Source: Eunapius fragilis (taxonomy: Eukaryota > Porifera > Demospongiae > Spongillida > Spongillidae). From it: 64,000 nt of DNA. The notes under the pieces are model-generated. The model was not told the DNA's origin, made no database searches, and was given only the letters and a program-made list of their open reading frames with translations. This document shows positions 22,640 through 34,330 of this stretch, in pieces (within the stretch, counting starts at the first letter, position 1; each line of letters opens with the position of its first letter). The translations under genes were made by a program, and so were the position numbers. The DNA lies in the NCBI GenBank assembly GCA_963681505.1, contig OY811972.1, forward strand, positions 8,076,720 to 8,140,719, read 5' to 3'.

Positions 22640-23400
22640 TAAAAGGAACAGCACATGGTGTGCCACCTATGTGTACAATGCAGGGATTTATTTATGATGG
22701 GTGGATAGGCAACTGGACATGGGTGGGTTATGTCAACCATGTGTGTTATATGTCAAATGCCAGAATTCAATTGTATGCAATCAATTCATATTGTAGTAAT
22801 ACAGTACTGGCTCGGTCATAGAGAAATTTCGCAGCTCGCTCATAGAGAAAATAAAGTGTATACATTGGGACTAAGCCAACTTAGTTTTCATAGCGGTTGC
22901 TATGAACATTGATGGTTTCTTTAGTTACCAATGTATACGCTTTATTTTCTCTATGATCGAGCCGGTACTGTTGTTGCATGTATAAACAACAGAATACACA
23001 AATTGGTTTTCGCACATTGAAAGATCATGCCTGCACCGCTGGTGAGAAGTGAGATTAACTATAAAAAGTGGTACCATCCAATATGGTTTTTAAGAGTGGG
23101 AAAGCCTAAATTTGCATCCTTTGCAATACCTTATCAGTACATACAGTGTAGTTATAAAAAACCTTGGGTAAATGGTGGGTCAGATAAATCCCTGCAATGT
23201 CCTCAAACATAGCTCCATCCCTTATATCCCTAACCCACCACCATGGCACTCCAAACACCATGTAATGATGACATCTGGGTGGGAACTTATATCCCATAGC
23301 CATTCTTGGCTCACTATAACCACCAGCAGCCATGTCTCTTCAATAGCCGATTGAGCACACTTGTATTAGCACCACCGGCTACCAAACTGTGCATTCCTAA
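22640..23400. repeat. Non-coding repeat block
   Basis: No gene. 23200-23345 is one of three copies of a sequence with CCATGGCACTCCAAACACCA and TATATCCCATAGCCATTC (others at 34480-34620 and 45650-45790). It contains the MITE at 22802-22973. 23400-23820 is AT-rich and has no recognisable feature. Confidence 0.6.
22802..22973. repeat. MITE-like inverted repeat element
   Basis: Left end CAGTACTGGCTCGGTCATAG and right end CTATGATCGAGCCGGTACTG are inverted copies. The match continues inward through AGAGAAAATAAAG and TGTATACATTGG after a small tandem duplication in the left arm. About 172 bp, no coding capacity, no clear target duplication. Confidence 0.7.
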
Positions 23401-23832
23401 TAGCTCAGCCAAGATGGGCTAAGCCTTGAGTAGTTCAGCCCCCCAGTTAAAGTACACAAGGTTTTGCCTTTCATGGTATCAGCAACTGTCCTGATATCAC
23501 TGTGATCATCAATAAAAACAATCAAATATAACTTTGATGACAGCTGCATTATAGAGGTTACTTTTCAAAATTCAAATAAAATATTGTAGTCCGCGACACC
23601 ATCGAGGAAGTAAAAATTATGCACTCTTTTTTAAAAATAAAAGATGTCTTTGGGGTCTAAACAATAGATTAGGCATATTATTTTCCGCAGACCATCTCGT
23701 ATTATAAAAAATTCAGTGAGTTGAATACTAATGAGCGAGACTATTATTCACGATAATTAACAAGTAGCGCGTGCGGTCACTAATGAAATTCACATGAAAA
23801 CACTTCGAAACGTTTACATAACTCAAAATGTA

Positions 23833-25265
23833 TTACATTTCGTCCGTATCTGACTCGCTGCTGTCCACGTCACCAAAAGAACTGCTGCTTTCAAAATGGG
23901 AAGGGTCCTCTTGGTCTTCAACACTCTCCACGTCTGAATCACTCATGTCCGATGCTGCATAGTCTTCACTATTGCTGTATTCTTCGTTGTCATCAGCCTC
24001 CATGTACTCCTTTTCTATTTTTCTGACATGGGCATACAGGTTCTCAATTCTCCCTGTAGTGTCGGCATTCAGATGTTCAAAAGCTGCTTCCAATCGCTGC
24101 TTTACTATTATACCATTGTTGTTGATAGGTCATATTGCCTTCCCACTTCACCCTTGACTTGTGACCAGACCATTTCTATTGGTTGCAAGTCACAGTGATA
24201 TGGAGGCGTATACAACACCTCGTGACCCTGCTGCTTTGCAAGCTGAACTACTTCTGGCTCCACTGTATCTACATAAGCTTTTAGTTTCTTTCGAAGAGTA
24301 GCAACGGTGTCCTTTGCTGCAAAGGAAATGCCAGATGCAGTGAGAACCTGCTGCAATTCTGCCTTTTTAAGCCTGTATCCACTTGGTGTAGTTGCTGGCT
24401 TTGTGCGATGATATTTGGCATTATCAAGGCGAATCAGAGAAGGCTGGCTCAGATTTGGTAACAACTGTGTTTTGAACCAGTGGACAAAGTTAGTACCATT
24501 AAAGTTCTGATGGTAGTCTCCAGATGATTTCTGTTACTGAAATATCCACACAGAGTTGGGTACCAAACCCGCCTTGTCATTAAAGGATACAGCACCGGTA
24601 GGGGCTTGACGTATTAATGGGTTGGATTTTCTAATTGCAGCAACAAAGCACAAACGCTTTCCCTTTTTCTGTGTGCGCGGCTGTTTAAATTCGGCATCAT
24701 TTGGATCAAAAAGTGAATCGTTGTGGCGGCGATAGTGGTGGTGGATGGTAGGACTCATCTACCGTAAGTCAACGATACGTAGTTGTTGCTCAGGTGGTAG
24801 ACTTTCGTTGTCTATGAGACGCTGCAAGTATTGAATGCGGGCCTCACGAATAGCTGCTGTCTCTTGAATTGGCGCAGTTACCGAGTCACCTCGACTGAAT
24901 CCATGACGAGAAAGATAGCGTTGTACACAGCGCAGTGCGGAGGCAAACATCTTACGATCAGTTTCGTCAACGTCAATCCAGTTTCGCTCACGCATGAGAT
25001 CTAGAATATGTCGAGCAACAACTCGTTCACTGTTAGCTCGCCGCTGACGTACCAATGCTCTCACTGATAGCAGTACCTGTTTCGATTTAGGTATACGTTG
25101 GCGCTTGGGTTTGCGATTTGCTGCAGCAACAGCTACCTTGATTTCTTGCTTGCGATTCCAATCTCGATAGGTAAGTCCCACCTTTTTGCTGGAATAGCCT
25201 AAAACGCTGCTAACCCGCCGTTGGTAATTACCTTTGCCACACTTTCGTCCTGGCAGAGATAATAT
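23833..25265 (-). mobile_element. Tc1/mariner-superfamily (IS630-like) transposase, decayed
   Basis: The minus strand encodes, from about 25265 down, an N-terminal helix-turn-helix-like region (GNYQRRVSSVLGYSSKK), a basic linker, then FVAAIRKS, GDYHQNFNGTNFVHWFKTQL, LIRLDNAKYHR (second catalytic Asp) and YTPPYHCDLQPIEMVWSQVK (catalytic Glu). An acidic Ser/Asp/Glu-rich tail ends at 23833. Length near 450 residues is normal for the family. Two in-frame stops (at 24759-24761 and 24534-24536) and a frame change between 24108 and 24093 show that it is inactive. I could not find convincing terminal inverted repeats at about 23.58 and 25.33 kb. Confidence 0.85.
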
Positions 25266-25449
25266 CAGAGATAATATGATAATATATAGAGGGATTGGAA
25301 ACGAGCCAAATTAACACCAATTAACGCGGACAATGCTACATGCAACATATATGGCTTCGAATACACCGCATATGTGAAGTTTTTATTTTATTTATAACTG
25401 TGATCAGTATAATGTTACTGATATTAGTATGATGCCATGTCAAGCTAAT

Positions 25450-25600
25450 CATCACACACATACATGTACATAACTCACATACAATACCACACACACACAC
25501 ATACATGTACATAACTCACATACAATACCACGCACACACACATGCACACACACACGCACACACACACACTCACAAGCACACAAACATACACACACACAGT
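25450..25600. repeat. CA-rich microsatellite cluster
   Basis: Interrupted ACACAC/ATACATGTACATAAC repeats. Confidence 0.85.
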
Positions 25601-25654
25601 GACACCAAGAGATAACAAATAAGAATCAATTTAAAAACTACTGTAGTCCTTTAA

Positions 25655-25985
25655 TTATATAGCCTTTGCCTTTTGGGTTGCTTTCTTATTGGCTACTCTG
25701 TATGCCTCCATCCATGCACCGCACAAAGAAAATCCGCGAAGTGTAACCCATAGCTTTACAATTTTATCAAGCTACTCCGAACTGCAATCTGAATCCCATA
25801 TATATTATCTCTGGTCCTGGACGCATCTTTTTCCTTTCAGGTCTTCATTATGCAACAAGAAAATCAGTCTTTTGCTCTTCAGTTAATGCTCGGGGTCTCT
25901 TTTTCTTCAATTCCTCTATTTCAGCCAACAACACACTCTCATCTTCTTTATTATTGCTGCTAGTCCCCTCGAGAACTGTCGACAT
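25655..25985 (-). pseudogene. Small decayed ORF with a WVT-RGFS motif
   Basis: The minus strand begins MSTVLEGTSSNNKEDESVLL, then AEIEELKKKRPRALTEEQKT, and after a frame change continues IVKLWVTLRGFSLCGAWMEA, then YRVANKKATQKAKAI-stop. Both parts look coding (charged coiled helix, then an aromatic-rich block). I have seen WVT-RGFS--WME-blocks in short proteins associated with animal transposable elements, but I cannot name the family. The remaining 26000-26330 holds nothing I recognise. Confidence 0.45.
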
Positions 25986-26571
25986 CCTAGAACACGCACA
26001 AAGTTGCCAAATCCGCAAAAAAAAACTGATCCAGAAAGTGGATCGATGTGGTATTAGTAATAGATGATAAACACCTATAGTCGCATACCTGTTCCATGTC
26101 ATTATTTTCGTGTCTTCTGGGATCTCAGTTCTAGCAAACGACTACATGTAGATCAGAACACGCCGATCACGAGTTTGATTGTGAGTTCTACCGTGTGATT
26201 TATACATATTTGTGGACAATTATCGTGGGCGAGGCAACCAGCTGTAGCATCTCATCTAGGACATTATATAATTACTAACTGTGACATCTTCATTATCATC
26301 ACTTGGTCCAAATTGACTATTTCATTTAAAACAATCATCATCTTTGATTTTAACACACATTATATTACAAAGTATTACAAGTAGTTTCAGATGTTGGTCT
26401 GCTATGTTTCTCCCTGAAGTTGTCCACAGGCTTGGTATCATCATTATGAGGTGTACCACTGTGATGGAGGGAAACAATTACTGAAGGTTATAAAAACAGC
26501 AGCAACAATTCAATATATGAATACAAATATAAATGCTAATCTACTCATGCAGCCTCTTGGCTGTCAGTGAT

Positions 26572-26790
26572 CTCCTCTGTTGGTTTGGGCTTGTACCTGG
26601 AGTCCAACAAATACCAGGCTGCATTGAGATGGTGGCTGGGATTGAACACCTCAGGTGGGGTCATGTGCCCTTTCTGCCCCAAAACCACCCTTGATTCCCT
26701 TGGCCACCATGCAGTGACCTGCAGACATGGAGGAGATGTGGTTATACGACACAACCTCTTGAGGGACATTATTGCTGACCTTTGCAATTT
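26572..26790 (+). pseudogene. LINE C-terminal zinc-binding fragment
   Basis: Plus strand reads MCPFCPKTTLDSLGHHAVTC, then RHGGDVVIRHNLLRD, the same CCHC-type motif as in the LINE at 42464-44575 (CPDHQLDPLGHHAVTC). It is cut off before the endonuclease block. Confidence 0.7.
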
Positions 26791-27499
26791 ATTTAGCTAC
26801 AGTTATTCTAAGTATCTTCATATCTTCGCAAAAGTCGTGGGGCAATGCAGCTTAACTACTAGAAGCAAGCATATCTGTTTCCTTCAGTGCCCTGAGTTAC
26901 ATGTATGTAATTATAAATTCATAGTACCCGAGTACAGGTGGGTAATAACATTTCACTACATAATAGATAGCAATATTATTCAAGCACCATTACTAATACC
27001 ACATCGATCCACTTACCGCACCCACTGTTAACAAAGAAATCACTTCCAATTGTACATGTATAAATGTTAGAATTTTCATATGATTCAATATGGGAAATCA
27101 CCTTGATTGATCATTCCTCCTTTGTGATTGCTCAAATGATTTTTAAAAACCTTTTGTACACACATATGAAGGGCTAAAAAATGAGATCATCATGAATTGG
27201 CAACATGAAAATTAGTAATGAAAGATAACTGATAAGAGGGAGGAAGTATAATAGTGTAAACAGAAATGATTTTTATATCATTTCTGTGTTTGTTAAAATG
27301 TACTTGTGATTTGTTGATATATTAAAAGTCAGCATACATGTACTAGTACATATGTGATTTATGAGAAACAAAAACCACTATAGAGTAACGTCAACAGTTT
27401 CGATTATTCATATGTATATGAATGCATTGTGTATATCATGTACACACAGTGGACATCTTGTAGTAATTACTGTAGGTACAAATACATCACTTCTATTAG

Positions 27500-27598
27500 G
27501 GAGGTGTGAGTCTATTGTGGACAGCAAGTTTTAATGGACGCCTTGATGAAGTAAAGAAACTCATTGAAGCAGGAGCTGATGTCAATCAGGCTGATAAG
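27500..27598 (+). CDS. Ankyrin-repeat exon A4 (99 bp)
   Basis: GGVSLLWTASFNGRLDEVKK...GADVNQADK, 33 residues, phase 0/0, closest to A1 (both have LDEVKKLIEAGADVN). SLL replaces SPL, losing the conserved proline of the ankyrin TPLH motif. Confidence 0.75.
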
Positions 27599-27868
27599 GT
27601 TGGTATGAAATGATCTGCTCCATTTAGTGGTCTGCATATCCTTGACCACTTTAAATTTGTTCACCTTAGAAATGATGTAATGTTATGTGCAGTGTACAAC
27701 GTATGCATGCAGGTTGTCAATATCATGTGGTATTGATATTCATTGATCGTCCATTGACTGTTGAAACAATCTTAAAAGGTTTACAATATTAATTAGAAGT
27801 AGAACATCAAATTACATGTAGATGTACATATATTCTTCAATCTTGTTTTCCACCGATCAGCTTTTACC

Positions 27869-28057
27869 TTGACTAAAATAGGGTTAGGGGGAGACTACTT
27901 ATTACGTAAACCAGTGGTTGAAAACTGCCATGGAGGGCGAGCTATATTTGATAAAGAACAATTAATTAACTACTTAATTAAAGCCCTTTATACCAGATTA
28001 AATGTGACTCCTGTATACTGGAATTATGTAACTGTGTTTGCAGACCTACCTTCATAA
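27869..28057 (+). other. Short conserved-looking frame, unidentified
   Basis: The frame contains CHGGRAIFDKEQLINYLIKA and TPVYWNYVTVFADLP. A shorter homologous stretch lies at 4345-4400. It looks like decayed protein-coding sequence rather than random intron, but I do not recognise the family and see no splice sites that would join it to the ankyrin exons. Confidence 0.3.
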
Positions 28058-28105
28058 TGAGAATGGAAAATACTCCACATTCTAAATGCAGACCTGTTGT
28101 GCATT

Positions 28106-28141
28106 TGTGTGTGTGTGTGTGTGTGTATGTGTGTGTGTGTG
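28106..28141. repeat. (TG)n microsatellite before exon B5
   Basis: Shorter TG tract at the position equivalent to 7189-7252 and 14513-14585. Confidence 0.9.
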
Positions 28142-28372
28142 CCCGCACCGCGTTATATTGAAATACCCCATAACAACAGGCATAGTTACCGAATAATGAA
28201 ATTCATGTATATATAATGCTGACCTTGTGATGTTGTCATTTCTACAACCTCCCAACATGCACCTTCTCCCTCTGTACTTCTCTCATTCACTTCTCTTCTT
28301 CATTTTCACTTTCAAACTGTTCTCCCTTCTTATGTGCATCTGTGATGCCTTTGTTCCTTCTCTCCTTATCAG

Positions 28373-28474
28373 AACAATGCAACTCCACTGAATGTGGCAA
28401 GTCAGGAGGGTCATCATGATGTAGTACAGACCTTGTTGGGAGCTGGTGCTGATGTGAATATAGCAACATCTGAT
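28373..28474 (+). CDS. Ankyrin-repeat exon B5 (102 bp)
   Basis: NNATPLNVASQEGHHDVVQ...GADVNIATSD, phase 0/0. This is the B exon with the canonical GAD-VN end; most sisters have GAG-VN. Confidence 0.85.
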
Positions 28475-28524
28475 GTAAGTGATGTGAGGGTATGGAGGGG
28501 TATGTTACAGGTACAGGTCAAAAA

Positions 28525-30055
28525 CGGATATCACAGTCCCTTTTCACATAACCATAGGTGTAGTGTCACCTGTGCACACCATCTTAATAAGACACAATAG
28601 ACAAAGAAAGAACGGGCTGACCAGTTGGGAGTTATATTCCCAACTGCTTAGTAACAGACAAACGAGTTTCCAGTGTATCCTTTACATAACCATCCTTGGC
28701 AGATTGTGACCTCTAGTGGCCATGCCTCTTGAATAAGTGATGGGCCACACCAGCCCTCACTGCAGCAGTGGCCCCACCTGCCCACAGACTATGCATGCCA
28801 AATACACTTGGGTCCATACCCAACTGTTCTGTCTTCTCTAGTAGCAACTCCCTAAGTCTTGTGTAGCTGATCCCCCCCCCCCCCCCCGCCCTGATTTACA
28901 CAATCACTGCCCACCTTTTGCCCAAAACACTTTGCCATGCTCTTGTGTACACAAACCACCCATGCTGAAATATCTCTCCATCATGGCTACCGGGTATGTA
29001 CAGTAGGTGTCCCTGTACGATCAACTACCAGGGAGGAACCCTCCCTGTACTGATCTGTCTTGCTAGACGTTATATTTATGGTCATGCTTTCTGTGCCAAA
29101 TGCAATATCAGAGCACTGCAACTTTAACAACTCATCACAATGCATAAAACCACAATGCATAAAACCAGCAAATGCCACCAGGCATAGTACTAACAGTCTG
29201 ACATCAGACAATGATGGTTCCTGCCCCACCAAGTCTACCATTGCCCTTAACATATCTGCAGTGACAGGCCTGTTGTTCAAATAATCAGTGGAGGGAACTG
29301 AAGAGGTGGTGGCACCAAAGCAGATAGATGGTGTGGGGTGTAGATACACCACTCATTCTTTGTAATACCTTATCAGTACTTAGTAATAAGATATCTATAC
29401 AATATACAAACAAAGAAGTGCCAAGAGGTCTTACCTGCAATGGAATCTCGTCCTTTAGGAAGCACTCCCGCTGTTAAAGAGCTCCTCCAATCAAGTAAAC
29501 AGATCCAACAGCTGCCTAATTTGCATTTTACAATGTGCAAATTGAAATAACTGCAAGACAACTTATTTGGTGTAATAGTACGGGACTTCAATTTGCACAA
29601 GTAAATAAAAAAATCTTCTCTATGAGAAAGTTGGTGGGATATAGGATTTGAAGGCAATGGGGGTGTCAAAAGCAAGGAAACAAGGGTCTGTAATAGTAAG
29701 GGAAAATGTCATAGTCCTACATGTATATACGATCTAGCACTTACATGTACTGTCTGGACGTAACCTCCACTGAGCAGTTTAGCAACAGCAAGGTCCATAA
29801 ATCATGTGTTCACCCACGCAGACTGCTGATTTGTACATGTACATGTATACGCTGTAGGTTTGGAGTAGAACAGTATCACATACCCTTGCCGTATTTAATC
29901 AACGATCCACTCTGGGGCACATAGCACATCCACCCAAAACTGTACATGCTGTCTCCACCACCCTTTGATGGACACTGGTCAGCCTTCACCCAATTGGAAT
30001 TCACAACATCTGCCCATAGAAAATTTTATAGCATACCTTACTGTGCGTCTCTAAA
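28525..30055 (-). mobile_element. DIRS-like retroelement fossil, copy E
   Basis: 28525-29352 holds the tyrosine-recombinase region (LVAFAGFMHC, LLKLQCSDIAFGTESMTINI) and 29725-30055 pieces of the RT N-terminal side. An unrelated repeat (29420-29700) lies between them. Broken. Confidence 0.6.
29420..29700 (-). repeat. Inverted copy of the 58/60/62-kb exon-like unit
   Basis: The minus strand matches 60560-60660 (GGAGCTCTTTAACAGCGGGA, then CCATTGCAG/GTAAGACC). Its other end resembles one arm of the fold-back at 53492-53790. This links two repeats that elsewhere in the window are separate. Confidence 0.65.
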
Positions 30056-30241
30056 TACCTGCGAATAAAGTAAAAATTGAGTGCTCAAAAAGTTAGAAAG
30101 AAAATTTTGAGGACTCAAAGTGGACAAAAAGCGGGAGGGTCGGTTGGTAAGCGTGAGGAGATGAGATGCAGGAACAGCGAGTAATTAGGCCCAGGCGTAC
30201 AAACGGTATCTCGCTCACTGCAGACGAAAACTTCAGCAACA

Positions 30242-31149
30242 GTGTATTGTTGTGACAAATTGGTAACTACGGCGGGGAGTGTGGATCGCGAAAAGAGAAA
30301 ACCTGGACACAAGAGGAAGATGAGCACTAAGGACGCACTGAGTCTCTTTTTCTATAAGACGATTTATCCTGCTGCTCAGTTATGTGAGTGCAAATCCTTT
30401 CTAAGGGTGACACAAGGCTCAGATTTTTCTCACACGACCATTTCACGAGAACTCAGGAATCTTGCCTTGACATACAAGGCCATGCGATACTACTCTAAGA
30501 ATCGAAATGAAACGGACCAAGTGGCATTTTGGACTAATGCTCCAAACCATCCAGTTCCACCTGGTGTAGCAGGAGTACATCACAGTTACATTGTAGATAT
30601 AGATGAAACTGGAAGATACACCAGTGCAGCTTGCAGATGCAGAGGACACTCCCTAAGTGGTGCACCTTGCCGGGACAGTGGGCCACCCAAGCGCAGTGAT
30701 AGCCGTCTAGCTGCTGTAATAGCTGTGGACTCTGTCAAAGGTGTTATCAGCAGAATGCTGTATGAGAAAGGAACTACTGGAGCCAAATTTACAGTTTTTG
30801 TGCAGCATGTGTTATCCAAGGGACTGGCACTCGTGTTATCACCGTGGATAACCTTGATGGGCACAGTCCAGCTGTTCAATTCGTCAAGGCAGCTGGTCAC
30901 TATGTTGTCTTTCGCCCCATACATTCCCCTGACTTTGGAGGAGTTGAATGGGTTTTCAACTTTTTGGATCTCTTTCTTCAAGTCCATCAACCACATGTGT
31001 GCAACACCAATTTGTGTGAAGCAATGGAAGCAGCATTTGACTGTGTTACACCACAAGATGTGGCAGGATATATGGCCAAAGCCCACTTCTGTGTTGAGGG
31101 TCACACCTTCGAACCTTACATGGGTCAGCAATATATTCTCAATCTTTGA
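30242..31149 (+). pseudogene. Tc1/mariner-type DDE transposase
   Basis: Encodes about 300 residues. IVDIDETGRYTSA has the first catalytic Asp and LAAVIAVDSVKGVISRM is the next core strand. RVITVDNLDGHSPAVQF (second Asp) and PIHSPDFGGVEWVFNFLD (catalytic Glu) follow. One frame change near 30830 separates the second half (30844-31149) from the first, so it is probably inactive. Transposase would bind the terminal repeats and cut and paste at TA. The N-terminal start at 30242 is the first ATG of the frame and is not certain. Confidence 0.85.
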
Positions 31150-31243
31150 TAAGAAATGGTTGTACATGTAATTTAGATGTGCACAAATATGTGTAAACAG
31201 TGTGAGTACAAATGATTGTCATATGTTGTTGTTAATTAATTAG

Positions 31244-32816
31244 CTAGTAATCATCAAGAAATGTGAACACAGGCATTTCAACATGAATGATTGTGAGTTG
31301 CCCAAACAAATCATCATCATCAGCAGATCCTTGATTTTGTTCAGCTTTTCTCTTTCGGCCTGTATCCACTTGTTCCAATGCTGAGTTCACCGTGTGCACT
31401 CGGATTGGTGTATTTGAAGAGCTACCATTTCCGATGTCTTTGCAGGCAGTTTTGAGATACGGAAGAAGGTCACGTTGATCATTTTCAGATGGGTTTGCAA
31501 GTACATTGAAAATGTGGGAAAGAACTTTCTCATTATCACAGGTGGCCTTCTTAATTCTACTTCCATTTGCTTTATCTACTGGACTGCGATCAGCTTTCCC
31601 TGGTTTTGTTTTTCCATAGGCCTCAATGCCTCTTTCTTTCAAATCAGCTTTGAGTTCTATTATGACCTCCTTCATATGCTCTATGTCTGGTCCTGAGACA
31701 GGTACCACTTCAATGATTACTGCAGGATTAACAACAGTATTGAGTTGCTGTGCTTGATCAGTGGCATTGGGTGGTGGAGGGGCTCCAGGATTGGCATTTA
31801 TCAAGGCTGCCTGTTGGAGAGCTTCCTGCTGCTCAGGCAAGATATTTCGAACAACCATTGCTCTCTGAATCAGGCCCTGCATATTTTCTATAATTCCCCC
31901 TACCCTATGATCTGCACGCTTTAGAGACTCCAGCTGTGGTCCAATGTGGTTGCACGTGAATCATCCCATGGCCTCGACGTCTACGATCCAACTCTTCCCT
32001 GACTTGTTGCTTTATCTGATCAGATGCTCCCCACCAATCCAATGTTCCTGGTAGCTGTTCCTCTAGCTCTGCAATAACCATGGGACCATCAGCCTCATTC
32101 ATGATACGATTGAGAGGTGCAGCCACAGCAGCTGTAAGATTGCTGAAGTTGTTAACAAGTGGTCTCTTTTTCTCATCATTTTTTTTTTTACCTCATATCC
32201 GTCAGACAGCTTTTTGTAGTGACTATTCACTTCATCTGCAGTTCCAGGATACAATGGGAAAGGGTTGTCTGCAGTAGGATTGGCAACATATTGCCAAGTC
32301 TTTGCATGCTTTACAACTGAACAGAGTAAGCACACTTGCAAATGTAATTGGCATGAAATCTGCAGCTCTCACAGGACTGAAGGGACATTCTTGATTGCTG
32401 GTTGGACAGTTATGGTTAACTAAAGACATTAGCTGCTGGTCTTGGCTGCAATTAGGACACAACTTACACATTGGGATCTCCATGCTTGATACCAAAAGAT
32501 AATCAAGTGCCAAAGGAACAAATACCCAAGGCCGATACGTTTGAGTGCTGTGCAGCAGTCCATTGGCAGGAGGCAGAGAAAGGGACCGTGCATACAACCC
32601 AATACGCTTTGTTGAAAGAAGATGGCACGAAGGACAACGAGCGCAGTTATAATGGTAGTATTCATTTTTCATACCAAACTCATATTTCATTCTCTCTGGA
32701 GGTGCTACCTCATTAGCAGGTAGAAAAAGCAGTTCTTGCTGCCCTGCATTCAGTGTAGCCAACGTAGGTTCATACCTGTACGGCTGTGCTCGCTGCTGTT
32801 GCTGAATTGCTACCAT
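31244..32816 (-). pseudogene. Accessory zinc-binding gene of the transposon, convergent to the transposase
   Basis: From 32816 down: a Gln/Pro-rich start, then cysteine pairs YNCARCPSCHLLSTK and CKLCPNCSQD, CLLCSVVKHAKTW, a helical charged middle (AELEEQLPGTLDWWGASDQI) and a C-terminal part with a Lys/Arg-rich stretch and DTGRKRKAEQ. It is read in several frames, with changes near 32340, at the T run near 32177-32187 and near 31900. CxxC motifs suggest zinc-dependent DNA or protein binding. I do not know a named family, and a second gene is unusual for Tc1/mariner elements. Confidence 0.55.
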
Positions 32817-32832
32817 TACAGTAGGCCGGTTT

Positions 32833-33025
32833 TCGGTGAAACGTTGTTTCTGGTCATTCTAGCGGTGGTTTGTGGTAGTGACGCGGTGGTTGTTATCTGC
32901 CATTATCACAAATGAATGTTTTCTTCGCTACCTAGAAAACGTCATGTTGTGAAAATGGCAGATAACAACCACCGCGTCACTACCACAAACCACCGCTAGA
33001 ATGACCAGAAACAACTTTTCACCGC
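32833..33025. repeat. Subterminal hairpin of the two-gene transposon
   Basis: Arms of about 68 bp (centred on CGGTGGTTTGTGGTAGTGAC and its complement GTCACTACCACAAACCACCG) separated by about 47 bp. Nearly perfect. It is the upstream region of the minus-strand gene. Confidence 0.85.
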
Positions 33026-33204
33026 CTTATGCATACTGAGATAGCTTTTTTAAAGCTTGTTCTTATCTTTCAGGCCATGTTGAAGCCAACAACCCCTCCC
33101 ACTTTTTGTCCAATTTCTGAGCCCTCAAAATTTACTTTCTAACTTTTTGAGTACTCAATTTATTCGCAGGTATTGATAAAAGTGTACCAACCAAGCACAG
33201 GTTA

Positions 33205-34330
33205 TCACAACCCTTGATGTGTGTAAGGTGCAGCAAGGCATAAGTTGCAGTTTAATATTCGAGTTTATATTAATATAATGCCACTTAAGAATGTTAAAAA
33301 GACTTCAGACTTTCATATTATCCAAATCATACTACTTACAACATACAAGTTTTGTTGTGGGAATTAATATACTTCAATTGTTCAAAATTATCAAAAATTG
33401 TAGTTTTTCTTAAACATCTTTAAACTAGGTTGTAAGAATCTTTTCCGTTTATGGATGTAATGTCTACAACTTTATAGGAGGGATTTTTTTAGTTCAGGAA
33501 TTAAACGAATCAAGTTCAGCATTTGATGATGTTATGCAATGTATTTGATATATTTCTAAAGTATTCAAGTGACATAATTGAATTACAGAGGTGTTTAAAA
33601 ATTAAGGTACATATATCTTTGCTTGGATTCAGTGTTACAGAGTGTATACTTAAAATTACATACCTAAGGTAACACGTCTATGAGATTTTTATATAGTTTT
33701 TATCAACTTCTCAATGTCAGAGCCTTCTTTGTGACCTTCTGATACCCAAACACGTAGTGCTTTGGTTTCCTAAAGTAGTTCTGTATTGTCTCAGGGTTTA
33801 TGGAGTCCATGGCTCTGGTAGTATTTTTCTCAGCTTTGGAAGAGTATAATTCGTATGTTCTCTTGTGTACCTCTTGGCATGTCTCCAACATCGTTCAATT
33901 AGATTGAATTCAACGTGAAACTTTGGCAACATGATACAAGTTCCCTCACCAATATGTCATGAAGCAGCAGAGATAAGGACATCTTATCGTCTCTATGCAA
34001 GGCTTGCACCCACTCTTAAGCATAAACATTTATTGCTTCAGTTTCCACTGCATGATCGAATGCCACCTCTGGTTCACCCATCTTCACGTGCTTAGAAGCA
34101 CGAGCATCCATCAATTGATTCTTCTTTTCGAAGTCTTCGGCATTACAAGCTACAAAGTCACAACCAGTATAAAACAAATCTAGCACACCGATAACGTAAT
34201 TATTGCCTTTGTTAACGTTACGTCGCACATTGTTGCAAAGAACCACCGCATATGCAAGAGATTGATAATCGCATTCACGACAAATAAGATTATGCAATCT
34301 ATTGATTGGATTGGACAATCCCTAGCAACC
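33205..34330 (-). mobile_element. DDE transposase-bearing element, fragment copy 2
   Basis: Same element as 4925-5970. Coding remnants are at 33703-33930 (degenerate NPIERCW region) and 34016-34318 (YVIGVLDLFYTGCDFVACNA, then EDFEKKNQLMDARASKHVKM). This copy keeps more of the N-terminal half. Frames are broken. Confidence 0.65.

Larger units (their letters stand above)
26330..27930. repeat. Segmental duplication containing exon A4 (copy 2)
   Basis: Copy of 2940-4440. Between the duplicated blocks 26575-27025 carries a LINE C-terminal fragment and unrelated AT-rich sequence. Confidence 0.8.
30058..33170 (+). mobile_element. Two-gene Tc1/mariner-superfamily transposon with complete ends
   Basis: 3113 bp bounded by inverted repeats of about 90 bp that start CCTGCGAATAAA at both ends, and flanked by TA (30056-30057 and 33171-33172), the target duplication of Tc1/mariner elements. 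The repeat into which it inserted is seen uninterrupted in part at 21650-21740. Inside are a plus-strand DDE transposase (30242-31149) and a convergent minus-strand gene (31244-32816). A 68-bp-armed hairpin lies close to the right end. Both genes are decayed. Confidence 0.88.

Noticed and set aside
23580-25330. Terminal inverted repeats for the mariner-type element at 23.8-25.3 kb
   Set aside because: Only a short TTGT-CCGCG similarity at the two ends; too weak to call.
34016-34318. Independent host gene on the minus strand
   Set aside because: It matches the duplicated transposase element at 5760-5960 and belongs to that fragment.
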